Of a stretch of 64,000 nucleotides of DNA, positions 1-9,598 are shown piece by piece. Both the position numbers and the translations under genes were made by a program. The notes beneath the pieces were generated by a model, which did no database searches, was not told where the DNA came from, and worked only from the letters and a program-made list of their open reading frames with translations. Each line of letters begins with the position of its first letter. The stretch's first letter is position 1. This stretch comes from Heligmosomoides polygyrus polygyrus. Lineage: Eukaryota; Nematoda; Chromadorea; Rhabditida; Heligmosomidae. The stretch spans positions 24,431,253 through 24,495,252 of the forward strand of contig OX377203.1 in NCBI GenBank assembly GCA_947396885.1, given 5' to 3'.

Positions 1-1535
1 CGGTACCCAAACTGAGCGAATATTCGACGAAGTTGGTTGAGCGTTGCCGCGGATGTAGTGGATGCCATCTTCATTATTTCTGGTCATTTAGAATACGCAT
101 CCACTGCGATTAAAAACTTTTTACACCTATAGGGCCGGCATAATCGACATGTACACGAGACCATGGAGTAAACTCGATCGGCCATGACGACGTAGTTTTG
201 ACTGGACTCTTTGCGGATTCTTGACAGTTTCTGAAGGAATGGGCCATTTCTTCGATACCTTTGTCGACATTTGGCCAGTAACAGTAATTTCTGTCGAGCA
301 TTTTCATCCGTATTATCCCAAGATGTTCGTCATTCAAGTCGCGAAGGGCAGACAATTGCAAATTTGCCCGAATGACGATGCGATCTCCAAACATTAAGCA
401 GCCTTGCTGTGTGGACAGACTGTTGCGGGTTCGTTTAAAATGTAAATCCTTCCTTGGTCATTGCCCAAGTTGAACTTAGCGAAGGATATCCATAAGAAAT
501 GGATCCTTGAGTGTGTGTTTGGCAATTGTTTCGCAGTGATTGGTAGTTTTGTCACCGCGTGTTCCAACAGATGAACAGCGTCTGTGTTTATGTTGGCGAT
601 CACGACGTCTGCTGTTCTGCAATGAGTCGAGACAATGCATCTGCCTGTCCAAAATCTGTTGTTCTGCGATACTCGGAAGTGAAATAGTAGTTGTGAAGCA
701 ATAAAGCCCAGTCTTGTAGACAATTGACCGTAAAGATTGGTATCCCCTTTTTGTTTGCTCTCATAGATCGTAAGATGTGGCTTCTGATCTGTTACTAGTG
801 TAAAGTGACGACCATAGATATATAGGTGGAATTTTCTACAGCGAAAACGAGGGCCACGCCTTCTTTTTCCACTTAATTTAATTTAATTTCTCTGGGCTGT
901 AGAGAACGGCATGCGTGGTAAGTTGGTTTTTCCATTCCATTGTAGAATCGGTAGGATATGACTGCTCCGATTCCGTATTCCGGTGCATCTGCTACCACAA
1001 CTATTTCTTTTGAAGGGTCGTAGTGAGTGGGCAGTAAATCCCATGATAGAGCTTCTTTGGCGCGCTCAAAAGTTCGTTGATATTCGGGAGACCAGCTAAA
1101 AGGAACGTTTTAGCTGAGCAATTTGTTGAAGGGTTCTCGTAGCTGGCGCATTTCCTTAACAAAACCTCCACAGCAATTGAGGAGACCCAGAGACGACCCC
1201 AGTTGTACAATTCCTTTTGCTGATGGCATCTCTTTGATCAGTTCGATTTTAGCAGGATTTGGAAGTCATCCGTTTGATTAATTATATTGCCAACGTAGCG
1301 TAACTTTGGCATGAGAATATTACATTTCTCACTACTTACACGAAATCCGTAATTGCACCCTCTTGAAGCTTTGATGTTGGCGGTGTGCTGTTGTACTCAC
1401 CGCGCAGAGCTTCTCGATGAGCAGTTGTAGAACAGCTCCCTGGACAACGAGTTGATGTTGTACGGTTTGTAGGATGGCTGGCACGGCTTTCATGGAGTCG
1501 ATCTTGATCGCCACTGTTACAACTGGCAGACGCAC
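1..1535 (-). pseudogene. Ty3/gypsy-type LTR retrotransposon pol remnant (RT C-terminus, RNase H, integrase start)
   Basis: Reading the minus strand from about 1535 downward gives, across several frames, the end of a reverse transcriptase (1270-1535), an RNase H start with an ADAPEYGIGAV motif near 970-1010 (usual form TDAS..GIGAVL), then an integrase zinc-binding segment and the first part of the integrase core (about 110-394, with WPNVDKGIEEM, a C-x2-C-like NCQES, and VDYAGPIG carrying the first Asp of the D,D-35-E triad). The core continues to the window edge (IAVDAYSK near 1-60). Order RT-RNaseH-IN is that of Ty3/gypsy elements. There are in-frame stops (one near 1110) and frame changes, the 5' half (gag, protease, RT core) is missing, and no LTR is visible, so this is a dead fragment that runs off the left edge. 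Confidence 0.8.
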
Positions 1536-1555
1536 TGGTTTATTGCAGACGAAGA

Positions 1556-1825
1556 AATGAATACAACCAACCTCACCAGAGATCTTCTATACCACTGGCG
1601 GGTACACCTAATCATAGAGATCATTCAATCTAATAATATCGCAAACGACTTTCAATCCCTATATTTATTATCTTCTCTTATACATCCTCAATTTCTGCTA
1701 CTCCTACGATATACCCTCTATCATCCCCCAGTGAAAATCTGTGACTCTCCAAGGGTGGCTACCTCTGCCGACCTCAAACGCTTTCACGAATAGAACGCAG
1801 CATTTTACACGTTTTATTAAAAATT
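1556..1825. other. Unassigned AT-rich stretch holding one copy of a diverged repeat
   Basis: No gene is recognised. About 1660-1770 resembles 2998-3110 (shared ATATTTATTATCTTC and following pyrimidine-rich text), so the stretch is at least partly repetitive DNA. Confidence 0.4.
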
Positions 1826-2242
1826 TTAGTTCACATACGCTTCTTCAGCATTCATCGCATCGCCTCCTTCGTTCTCGGGGATTTTAATCCGGTTGGTTTT
1901 CTGCGGCGCGTTGCACGGACTGCGGCTTCTTGTAATCGACCTGGATCTGCTCCTTGACCTTGATCGTCTCCTCGTCTTCGAACACAACCGAATTTGAAGG
2001 CCCCGAACCGTTGTCGCCAAACGGTACGTTGTCTTCGGCTCAGGGCGGATCTCACCCACTGCCCCGGCCTGGACACTCTCGACAGTGCTCAAGGGTGCAA
2101 CATCCATGGTGGCCCCGTCGCCGTCATCGTTGCCGTTGTCGCTGGCGTCGTCGGCTGCTGCAGGATGTACACTGGAGGGGACCTCCACTTGCGGTGGACA
2201 CCGACTTCCTCCTTGTCCGCCTGTCGGTTGAAATGACCACAT
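1826..2242 (-). CDS. Candidate exon/short gene encoding an Arg-Ser-rich protein
   Basis: A 138-codon ATG-initiated frame with an in-frame TAG four codons upstream. The protein has an acidic low-complexity stretch (DDASDNGNDDGDG, about residues 32-44) and an Arg/Ser dipeptide run (RRRSRSRSRSRS, about residues 90-101) as in RNA-binding SR-like proteins, then a basic-to-acidic tail. The TAA stop is followed 8 bases on by AATAAA on the same strand (plus-strand TTTATT 1813-1818), consistent with a very short 3'UTR. A TATTTAAGG box lies about 30 bases upstream of the ATG. The segment is GC-richer than its surroundings. I cannot name a family, and overlapping frames on both strands are also open, so coding status is uncertain. 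Confidence 0.35.
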   Translation of the reverse strand: MWSFQPTGGQGGSRCPPQVEVPSSVHPAAADDASDNGNDDGDGATMDVAPLSTVESVQAGAVGEIRPEPKTTYRLATTVRGLQIRLCSKTRRRSRSRSRSRSITRSRSPCNAPQKTNRIKIPENEGGDAMNAEEAYVN

Positions 2243-4080
2243 AAATGAATGCTACTCCTCATCCACGCCTTAAATACCTTGCCCGACTTGTTTGCATACT
2301 CCTTTCCCCTTTCATCGTGATAACACTGACATCACGTTAATTCATGCACACGTTTACGCTTCTCTTCCTGCATATACTCTCGCGTTCTCTCTGTTTGTTT
2401 CCGCTTCCTCTGTGGTATTCTCACCACCTGAGGTGAGTTGGTCGATTGGGGCGCTCTCACCTCCTCAAAGCATCTATACCCTGGCACTTTCCTTGCCCGT
2501 ATCTCCTGGTTTTCCCTGTAACTTTCAATTTCAATTTGTTACATGTGGAAACACATGTGGGATTAAAAGAACTACAATAAAGCCAAAGAAAACATAGAAC
2601 GCAACAGTACCCTGCAATAGATCAAGTGCATTGTACGATCCACAATAGGACTTTAAGAAGAACAAAACACAACGGCAAGGAGAATGGCAGGAAGTTTTCA
2701 GAAACAACTAAATGTCAACACTTCAGGTGCACAGATAAAACGTTATTGAACTTTGCCAACCCGTCAGGGACCTGAACCTTTTTGCTTAGTTTGGATATTC
2801 CGATCCGGCTCTGAAAGTGAAGAACTGCTTAAACAGCCACGTACAACGCCTAAGCGTAAGCGTTTGCGTGTCATCCAACTTATGATCTTGTATTTCCTCC
2901 CACAGGATCAATCTCTTCTTGCTAATCCAAACCTCGCAAGTGGCCTGCGGAACAACACAGATGGTAGATTCTTTATTCATACCCAAAGGGCTTTTATACA
3001 CCCCATATTTATTATCTTCCCTTATCGATCCCTCATTCCCTGCTACCCCTTCCGTATGCCCTCTAGCAGGTTCATGACTCTGCCGAGGGAGGCGAACTTT
3101 CGGGAGGGATTTTTTATTGCATCATTTTGGCAGTATGTGCTTTACTTCCCCCCTTTCATATTTAATGTCCTGCTGTAGTCCACCTAGCTGGTTGCTTCAT
3201 AGGGCATCAGGCCCTTGCAGGAAATGTTATCCGTGCAGCGCGCATAGAACACACGGATGCCGCGCATCGTGAGTCCAGTTGATATTTCAGAAATGAAAAA
3301 TGTAGCTTTTATGCTTACAATATGGTGCGCATACTCGAGGGTGAATTTCGAGAAGTTCTCGAATAGGAGCAAGACATAGAATTTGAAGGTGCCAGACTTA
3401 CAGTAGAGGCATGCCATATTGGTGTGACTAGGGCACAATGTGAGACGTTGGAGCGGTTCTATATGCGCCTCACAACTGCCGTGGAGCTGTCCTTGGAAGA
3501 AAGAACAGCTCAGTTTCAAACAAGCAGCTGAAGTGCAAGAAAAAATTGGTTTCTCTTCAACTTATAGTTGACTGCAGAAAAAAGCAATGTAGAAATGGTG
3601 ACAAGGCGAGGCAGTTTTTAAGCCCAAGTGGTTTGATTATATCTTTAGAGGCAAGCTTGAGGGACACTACGAGCATTCGTAACACTCTGTTGACTCGGAA
3701 GAACGTTGCTAGCTGCAAGATGGCAAAGAGTTCTTCCATAGTTCGCAGTATGCATAGTTTTCGCCTACAGACAACATACATGCAGTCGCTTGAAATCATA
3801 ATAAATCCTCTTCGCGTCGCCACAAAGTTGTGCGCAAGTACTACTTTGACGGCGTGTAGCCTTCTAGGATTTTAACTATAGAAGCTGTTTTTCTGTAGGG
3901 TTGCCGTTTGTTTAACCTACAGACAGCGGCTCACGATCACAGGTAGGGAATCATCCCAATTGTGGCTAACCGAAATAATATCTTTTCATCAATCGAGAAT
4001 ACTGACCATGAGCATGAGATACTCTCGCAAAAAATATAATGGCAATCGTTATGAGTTGCTGACTACAACGACACACGTAC
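2243..4080. other. No recognised gene; unassigned sequence with a diverged repeat copy (2998-3110)
   Basis: Several open frames occur (for example 2753-3178 +, 141 codons) but none shows a family motif, signal peptide or splice context I trust. 2998-3110 is a diverged direct copy of 1660-1770. Around 3330-3520 the + strand reads a coherent polar peptide (ARLTVEACHIGVTRAQ and following) interrupted by a stop; it could be a decayed exon but has no assignable identity. Confidence 0.35.
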
Positions 4081-4084
4081 TTCT

Positions 4085-4137
4085 TGGCATCCGCGGATAT
4101 GAATACGTTTATGGCATCCGCGGATGTGAATACGTTT
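4085..4137. repeat. 27-bp tandem duplication
   Basis: TGGCATCCGCGGATATGAAT is repeated with a period of 27 bp (starts 4085 and 4112) with one difference (ATATG/ATGTG). Each unit contains the palindrome CCGCGG. Confidence 0.85.
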
Positions 4138-4217
4138 CAAGCTAGTATTAACGCGGTCGGCGAATAGTCTATAATCGGAACTACCACTACCTCCTGAGAA
4201 AACTAGTAAGTTTTTTT

Positions 4218-4780
4218 TTGGGTTGCAAGCAAGTAAACATATTCTACCTTCTGCTGAAGGTAGACAAATTCCGCGAGCTTGGCTTCATTTTAACAGACAA
4301 GTTGCAGTTCGATCCACACTATAAATCACTTGTCTTTCGATCCATGTTTCGCACAATGTTTGTGACCCCCAGAACAAAACATCCATTTACATTCTTGCGG
4401 GCATACAAATCGTATTTCCGTCCAATAGCTGAGCACTGCACGACCGTTTTCTCGTCCTGCAAAGATAAAAAATATTGAAGTCATCAAAAGAATGCAAAGC
4501 CATTTTACTAAAATTGGTTCTTGGAATAACAGGTTTAAATTACAAGAAGATTCCGATGTAAGTAAGTAGTGGTAAGGACGGGAGAATTCAATTGCGTGAT
4601 TGCTCGTTGATGTCAAAGAGAATTAAATTTGATTTAGTTACGGCCTTCGAAATTCTAAGGGGGAAGATACACATCAATGCTAAATACCTCTTTACGCCTT
4701 CAAGTCAGCAGTATCGAATATTTATATATTCCCACAACGACAAGGTTGCTTGACAAAGGAAGAGTAACAGTCCTGCACAA
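4218..4780 (+). pseudogene. CR1-like LINE, 3' fragment of reverse transcriptase ORF
   Basis: The + strand reads VDKFRELGFILTDKLQFDPH, then RAYKSYFRPIAEH, then a segment aligned with the LINE at 11.4-12.7 kb (there VEQIRDLGFII and FVRPLLEYGTVIF), and further on RIKFDLVTAFEILRGK matching that copy's RRKFDLIWFYKILHG. This is the region downstream of the RT active site in CR1/jockey-type elements. Frame changes occur near 4478 and 4615. The fragment is 5' truncated and has no intact ORF. Confidence 0.7.
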
Positions 4781-5055
4781 AATAAAAAACACATCGTACA
4801 ATGCACAAATAGTATAAAAAATATACAGACATCATTATCCTCTTCGTCCCAATCGAATGCATCATTACTTGTACCACCACTACCACTAAACTTTTCTTGC
4901 CTTCCTTACCCTACGTCGCCCTGCGCTTTGCGCGCTCATAGAGCCCTGCTGTTGAGCGAGGCCTTAGCTCGTTTCCACTAGGTTGGTTGGTACATCGGAG
5001 AATTTGAAGAGACACAGAAACGAAACTTTTTTAGCATTTGAGACTTTGCAGCAAT

Positions 5056-5613
5056 CCACTTATTTCCTTAAAAAGTCCATTTTATCTACGGAGTCATGGC
5101 GTTGGATCTTCAGCTGTGGGGCTCGTCCTTGGCTTGTCCTGCTTCTTCTGGTGCTGGCAGCCTTCGTACTGTCTGTCGTAGCATCATTTCCATTCGGATA
5201 CGTTGATCCTCTCCGAGCGCGATTTTCCTCCAACCGCCAGCCTTTCTTCCACTGCGGTGAGCCTCCTAACGATCTCCCTTTGTTCTGGACTTGAGGGCGG
5301 ATCCCTCTTTACCGTGTGGGGCACCTCGCCCAAGGCGTCAATATCGAACACGTCTTCGATATACCCTCCTCCTTCCGTCACATGCGTCATCCTCATCTCA
5401 CAGATTTCATCTGGACCTGTGTAGAGCACCTTAAACTAGGTCTGAATTGTTGGAAACTGAACTAGGGAAATCAGTGACTTCTCTTTGCTGTATACGTTCA
5501 TCTTCCCCACTTACCTTTGTAATCGAGCCAACAGGGTGCTCTCCGATGATATATGACGCCGGAACGACGTCCGCTGCGGCCGTGAGAGGGAAATATACGA
5601 TAGCAAACGACAT
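5056..5613 (-). pseudogene. Broken small gene of unknown family (possibly BEN-module-like N-terminus)
   Basis: From an ATG at 5613 the minus strand encodes MSFAIVYFPLTAAADVVPAS and continues to a stop at 5431; the reading then resumes in another frame (KVLYTGPDEICEMRM, GYIEDVFDIDALGEVPHTVK, SSPEQREIVRRLTAVEERL) to about 5210, and again shifts to a Ser/Thr/Arg-rich tail ending near 5056. So there are two apparent frameshifts, unless short introns are hidden there. A TATAAAAA box (plus 5644-5651) lies 31 bases upstream of the ATG, which suggests a real promoter. The opening resembles the N-terminal module that precedes BEN domains in some animal proteins, but no BEN domain follows here; that likeness is only an inference. 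Confidence 0.45.
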
Positions 5614-5643
5614 CTTCCTGTATGAAACATCAACTGTCCATCC

Positions 5644-5651
5644 TTTTTATA
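5644..5651 (-). promoter_or_regulatory. TATA box upstream of the 5613 ATG
   Basis: Minus-strand TATAAAAA, 31 bases before the ATG of the broken gene. The spacing fits a transcription start at or just before the ATG, giving a very short leader. Confidence 0.4.
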
Positions 5652-5659
5652 TCCTGCAG

Positions 5660-6173
5660 CTGAACTTCGCTTAATACTGCAGGGTATACTTCATCCCGCG
5701 TAATGTCAGCATATGACCCCCGTCTGTGCCACTAGCATAGTTCTTCTCCTTCCTGTGGCATACCCATTAGTCGTCTCGATAAGCTTCTATGTCTCTTTGG
5801 TGTCCTCACTTTCCTAACGATGATGAGTTTTTGCTTCTGCAAAACGTCACTCCTTCTAGATTCTTATGTTGCAGACGAGTCCAATCTTCAATCACATTTA
5901 TTTGATTATTAGTATGAGACATCAGTGGATTAGCGCTCGATCATTTGGAGTGGATGTTCATGAGGCAAGTTTTCGTGCAGTGCTTGGCATGGGAAACTCC
6001 ATGGGATAAGGTCACTTCCAATTTTTAGATGGATTCCAATTTGAGAGTAAGATGAATACAACTTTTTATAAAAACTTTCAGAAGCCAGAAGAACTGGAGC
6101 GTCCTTACATCTCGATCTTTATATGGTTCATTTTTCAAATTATGGTCTCCCAATTGCATTTATTTATTCTCAT
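5660..6173. other. No recognised gene
   Basis: A TTTCAG at about 6078-6083 (+) is followed by a 32-codon open frame, but it has no recognisable content. Nothing else is supported. Confidence 0.35.
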
Positions 6174-6404
6174 TTAAATTCTCTTATAGTTCATCAAACA
6201 TAAATAGAAAGAGAGGTACATCATTGCTACAATGAACAGTTCGACAACAGCTGTAGATGTGCGGAGGAATCTGAAAACCAGTGGAGTAATTGTCAGTGTA
6301 GCCAGATAAGAAGAACAAGGTTGCGCCTTGGTTATAAAAGCAAAGACGAAGTACTGTGACACTATTCGTGACGAAAACATAAGTGTGGATGGAATTTTCC
6401 TCAC
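6174..6404 (-). CDS. Candidate C-terminal exon of a membrane protein
   Basis: The frame encodes a hydrophobic helix (about residues 53-70, VVELFIVAMMYLSFYLCL) ending in NYKRI and TAA. On the minus strand a good nematode acceptor, GGTTTTCAG, lies about 130 bases before the stop, just upstream of that helix, and AATAAA occurs about 10 bases after the stop. This could be the last exon of a multi-pass protein such as a nematode chemoreceptor, but one helix and no family motif are not enough to say so, and no partner exons were found. Confidence 0.25.
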   Translation of the reverse strand: MRKIPSTLMFSSRIVSQYFVFAFITKAQPCSSYLATLTITPLVFRFLRTSTAVVELFIVAMMYLSFYLCLMNYKRI

Positions 6405-6699
6405 TGCACCTTGCTCTTCACACCAAATTCACGAACTGCATTTTTATGGATAAAAATATTGCGCAAAGTTTGACCTTCGATGGTTCTTCACTAACTTATT
6501 CAGCGATTAAGTTAACTGCTCGACGAGTTTCTGCCATATGCAAGAAGGGGACCATTATGCTTGTATGCGCTAACGAAAAAACATCCCGCTAAGGTTCACG
6601 TCTGGGGTGTGGTATTTCGTACAGAGAGCCAACAGGCATACTGATTTTGCCCGGCACAGTTCGGATCAATAGCAAGTTGTACTGCAACATGGAAGGGTG

Positions 6700-7535
6700 T
6701 CGAAGTGATGAGGAGAAAGCATGTGTGGGCGGGAGAAACAGATCCACTCAACTCAACGAACTACGTATGAGAGAACCTCACTTATAGCCTAAAGAGCGCG
6801 TTAAGTGATTGTCAGCCTCGGAAAGAAGCAGATGAGTGTGGATATAAGTACTACGACTACTGACTTGGGCGCAAATAGGCTCGGTCGAGAGCTGAACGGA
6901 GTTTGGCCACTTCACATGTGCCTTTCTACCAAATTCTCTAACATGTAGAGTGAGGAGCACTAGGACAGGGTTCTCGAAAAAAAAAGGTGGAAAATCACAC
7001 GGCAGTCGGACCGGCACAGTTAGACGGTGGTATAGACATTAACGAACAGCGGCAGTATGGATGAACACAGCAGTAGCTGTTCGCAGAACACTGAAGGCGG
7101 AAGCGTTGAGCATATCAAAATGTTATGCCTAAATACAACGCAGTAGCACCAACAGAAGTGAGCTATGAACTCCGCCGGAGCAGGCACAGGAAGCAGAGCC
7201 GTACCCCGTGGTAACACAACTGCCGCAGCACCGCAGGATATTGCCTGTCCACTAACTGAAAGATAGCAAGGACAGGAGCTTTCAGCGGGGCGATTCCGAA
7301 GAAGTAGCCAGCTACCACGTGCGCGGATAGAGCCGCGGCGCATACCTATTTCGCAACGCATCACAAGTCTTCGCGATATCGGCGATTGCTCACCTCCCAA
7401 CAATCTATATTTCAGAGAGAAATCGGATTTGAACATCACTTGTGTACAAACTTGTGTAGTGATTAAACCACCGAGCCCGCAAAGTTTACATAGTTCTCTG
7501 GACTACCCATCAGACAAAAAACCCTCCTATCCCAC

Positions 7536-7566
<31 letters not shown>

Positions 7567-8265
7567 GAGAGGGTTTTTTGTCTGTTCGTAATTCTTCGGA
7601 ACATCGTAAACTTCGCGGGCTCGATGGTTTAATCACCCAAGTTTGAGGCACGACTTCTCTCTCCGAAGGGGAGCGCCGGGAGGTAAGCAATCGCCGCTGC
7701 CGAGGAGGACACGTGAGGCGTAGCGAAATAGGCCGGCGCCGCGGTTCTGTCCGCGCACGTGTTGGGTGGTTACTGTCTCGAACTGGCCCCCTTGAAGGCT
7801 CCTGTCCTCGCTACCGTCCAATTAGTTGATCTGCAGTATCCTGCGGTGCTGCAGCAGTTGTGTTGCTGCGGGGTACGGCTCTGCCGCCTGTGTGCTCCTG
7901 CCGAGGTCACAGCTCATTCCTTCCTACCTCCGATGTGTTCGGGATTTTCCTGTACTATCCCAAGTTCGTTGTGTTGAGCACATGCATCCGTTTCTACCGC
8001 CCACTCATGCTTCCTAATTATCGCTTGGATCCCCAGTTTGGTTCATGTGAGTAACATTTACACTCTCAACCAAATAAAAGCTATTAATCGAATAAAATCT
8101 GCGGGAAACTTTTGGAATGCACGGCGCGATCTCGCATTTTATTGCGCTCTACGTTTACTTCTTAGCTGTGGGCTGTAAGTAAGATTCTTCCATTCGAAGT
8201 TCATTGAGTTGAGCGCATGCATCTATTTCTCCCGCCCACCCATGCTTCCTATTTATCGCTTGGGC
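6700..8265. repeat. Large fold-back (inverted-repeat) element around a TA microsatellite
   Basis: About 7150-7535 and 7565-7945 are inverted copies of each other, roughly 75-80% identical by eye, centred on an alternating TA run (7536-7563). For example GTGATTAAACCACCGAGCCC (near 7457) is matched on the other strand near 7620, and CAGACAAAAAACCCTC (7510) near 7570. Further out, 6718-6790 is inverted relative to 7966-8018 and to later copies near 8210 and 8500. The left half alone recurs at 56,158-56,885. Reading the two strands gives near-identical peptides, which is an artefact of the palindrome. No coding function. Confidence 0.75.
7536..7563. repeat. TA dinucleotide run at the palindrome centre
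   Basis: An uninterrupted alternating AT/TA stretch of about 28 bases forms the loop of the surrounding inverted repeat. Confidence 0.85.
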
Positions 8266-8267
8266 AC

Positions 8268-8654
8268 TTTTATAATACGTTGCCATTTTTATTCGATTGA
8301 TTGCAGAGATTGAACAACAAATACAACAGCGAGGAACACACATATCCCCACTTTAGTGGTTCATGTAAGTTGCATTTATACTACCAATCAAATAAAAGCT
8401 GCGGTACACCTTGGAGCACATGGCGCGATCTCATCTTTTATTGCACTGATGCTTGCTTCTTAGCTGTGGGCTGTAAGTAAGATTCTCCCATTCGAAGTTC
8501 GTTGGGTTGAGCGCATGCATCAGCTTCTCCCCTCCACTCACGCTTCCTATTTATCGCACTTACATGAACTACCAAAGTGGGGATATGTGCGTTCCTCACT
8601 GTTGTATTTGTTGTTAAACTTCTGCAATCAATCGAATAAAAGTCGCAACGTCTT
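8268..8654. repeat. Second fold-back: about 100-bp inverted arms
   Basis: 8268-8372 and 8559-8654 are inverted copies (for example CCCCACTTTAGTGGTTCATG at about 8349 against its reverse complement at about 8564, two mismatches over 28 bases; the arms also share the ATTCGATTGATTGCAGA text). The 186-bp loop (8373-8558) is itself a direct repeat of 8070-8245 (shared TTCTTAGCTGTGGGCTGTAA), so 7,960-8,655 is a tandem and inverted mosaic. Confidence 0.8.
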
Positions 8655-9490
8655 GGAAGAATGTTCAACTCGACGTGAACAGTTCTGTCGTAGCATTTGA
8701 GTTGGATGCTTATTACCCCGTTAGCAGAACGCAGCAGCATGCAAATGAGTCAATATTTAATACTACTATGCATTATTCACGAAATTGTTTTTAGTACTTC
8801 TACATAACTATGAAAACAATTTATAATACTGTTGTGAGACGGAGCGGAAACAATTATTGGAAGATTGAGCTGTGTCAAATATTAAGAAGTCACTGCCTGT
8901 AGTGGTTCGTCAACAGCGGAAATCAAGTTCCAGTCCCACCTCTCAGCTCTTAACTACACCAGGCTCTCGTATATCATTCTTCCCGTACGCGCCCTCAAAA
9001 TCATATTCGTTTTTTCTACCTGCCCAGGTTCTCCAGTTTTCAGCGGTGGGCCAAGACAGGCCAACGAAGAATGTTGCTGGGACCTGCGTTCGGTACGGCT
9101 ACTTTTTAACCAAGTCTTGCCTTAGGGTCGTCAATTTTAGTAGTTTGATTTTAGTAGTTTGACCAGTTTCCATGCTAAACTATGCACAGAAGAGGATAGC
9201 ATGTTTGTCGTAAGCCACCATTTCTGGAATTCATCACACCTCGTGGCTTAAAGCACGGCAACTGGACGGAAATGTCAGACATTTCATTGGGCTTGGTGAA
9301 CTGCAATAGGCTGTGAACCCAACGCTAGACGAAGAGTAAATTCTTCTGAGTGCTGTATTGGGATGCGAGTGGTACCAAGTTAGAAATCATCCTGGAGTAC
9401 GTGCACATTTCAACGAGCTCGACGCTAGGGTTGCTTCCTTACCCACACTCCAGCGTCGGCGCCGGGGATTCGGCGACCGACGCTAGTATT
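8655..9490. other. No recognised gene
   Basis: Short open frames only. 9420-9487 has small GCGTCGG/CCGACGC inverted repeats. Nothing assignable. Confidence 0.35.
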
Positions 9491-9496
9491 ATACAT

Positions 9497-9598
9497 AGTA
9501 GGATATGGTAGTCCTGTTTTTAAGCCCCATAAAAGGAAGACAATTGCTTTGCTAGAAAGGGTCCAGAATAGTTTCACAAGGAAGCTCATGGTACGTGC
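9497..9598 (+). pseudogene. Short CR1-like LINE fragment
   Basis: Translates in one frame as GYGSPVFKPHKRKTIALLER, then VQNSFTRKLMVR, the block after the reverse transcriptase core in CR1-like elements (compare LEAVQNCFTRKL in the 11.4-12.7 kb copy). The same block starts a longer fragment at 56,895. It is cut off at about 9598, where repeat R2 begins. Confidence 0.6.

Noticed and set aside
1660..3110. LTR pair for the gypsy remnant
   Set aside because: The two similar segments (1,660-1,770 and 2,998-3,110) are short, diverged, without TG..CA ends and both on the same side of the pol remnant.
2753..3178. 141-codon + strand frame
   Set aside because: No family motif, odd composition, overlaps a diverged repeat.
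6067..6168. Exon-like frame after CTTTCAG
   Set aside because: Short, without donor or recognisable content; could be chance.
7429..7690. Similar peptides on both strands (IYIYIY runs)
   Set aside because: Caused by the palindrome and its TA centre.
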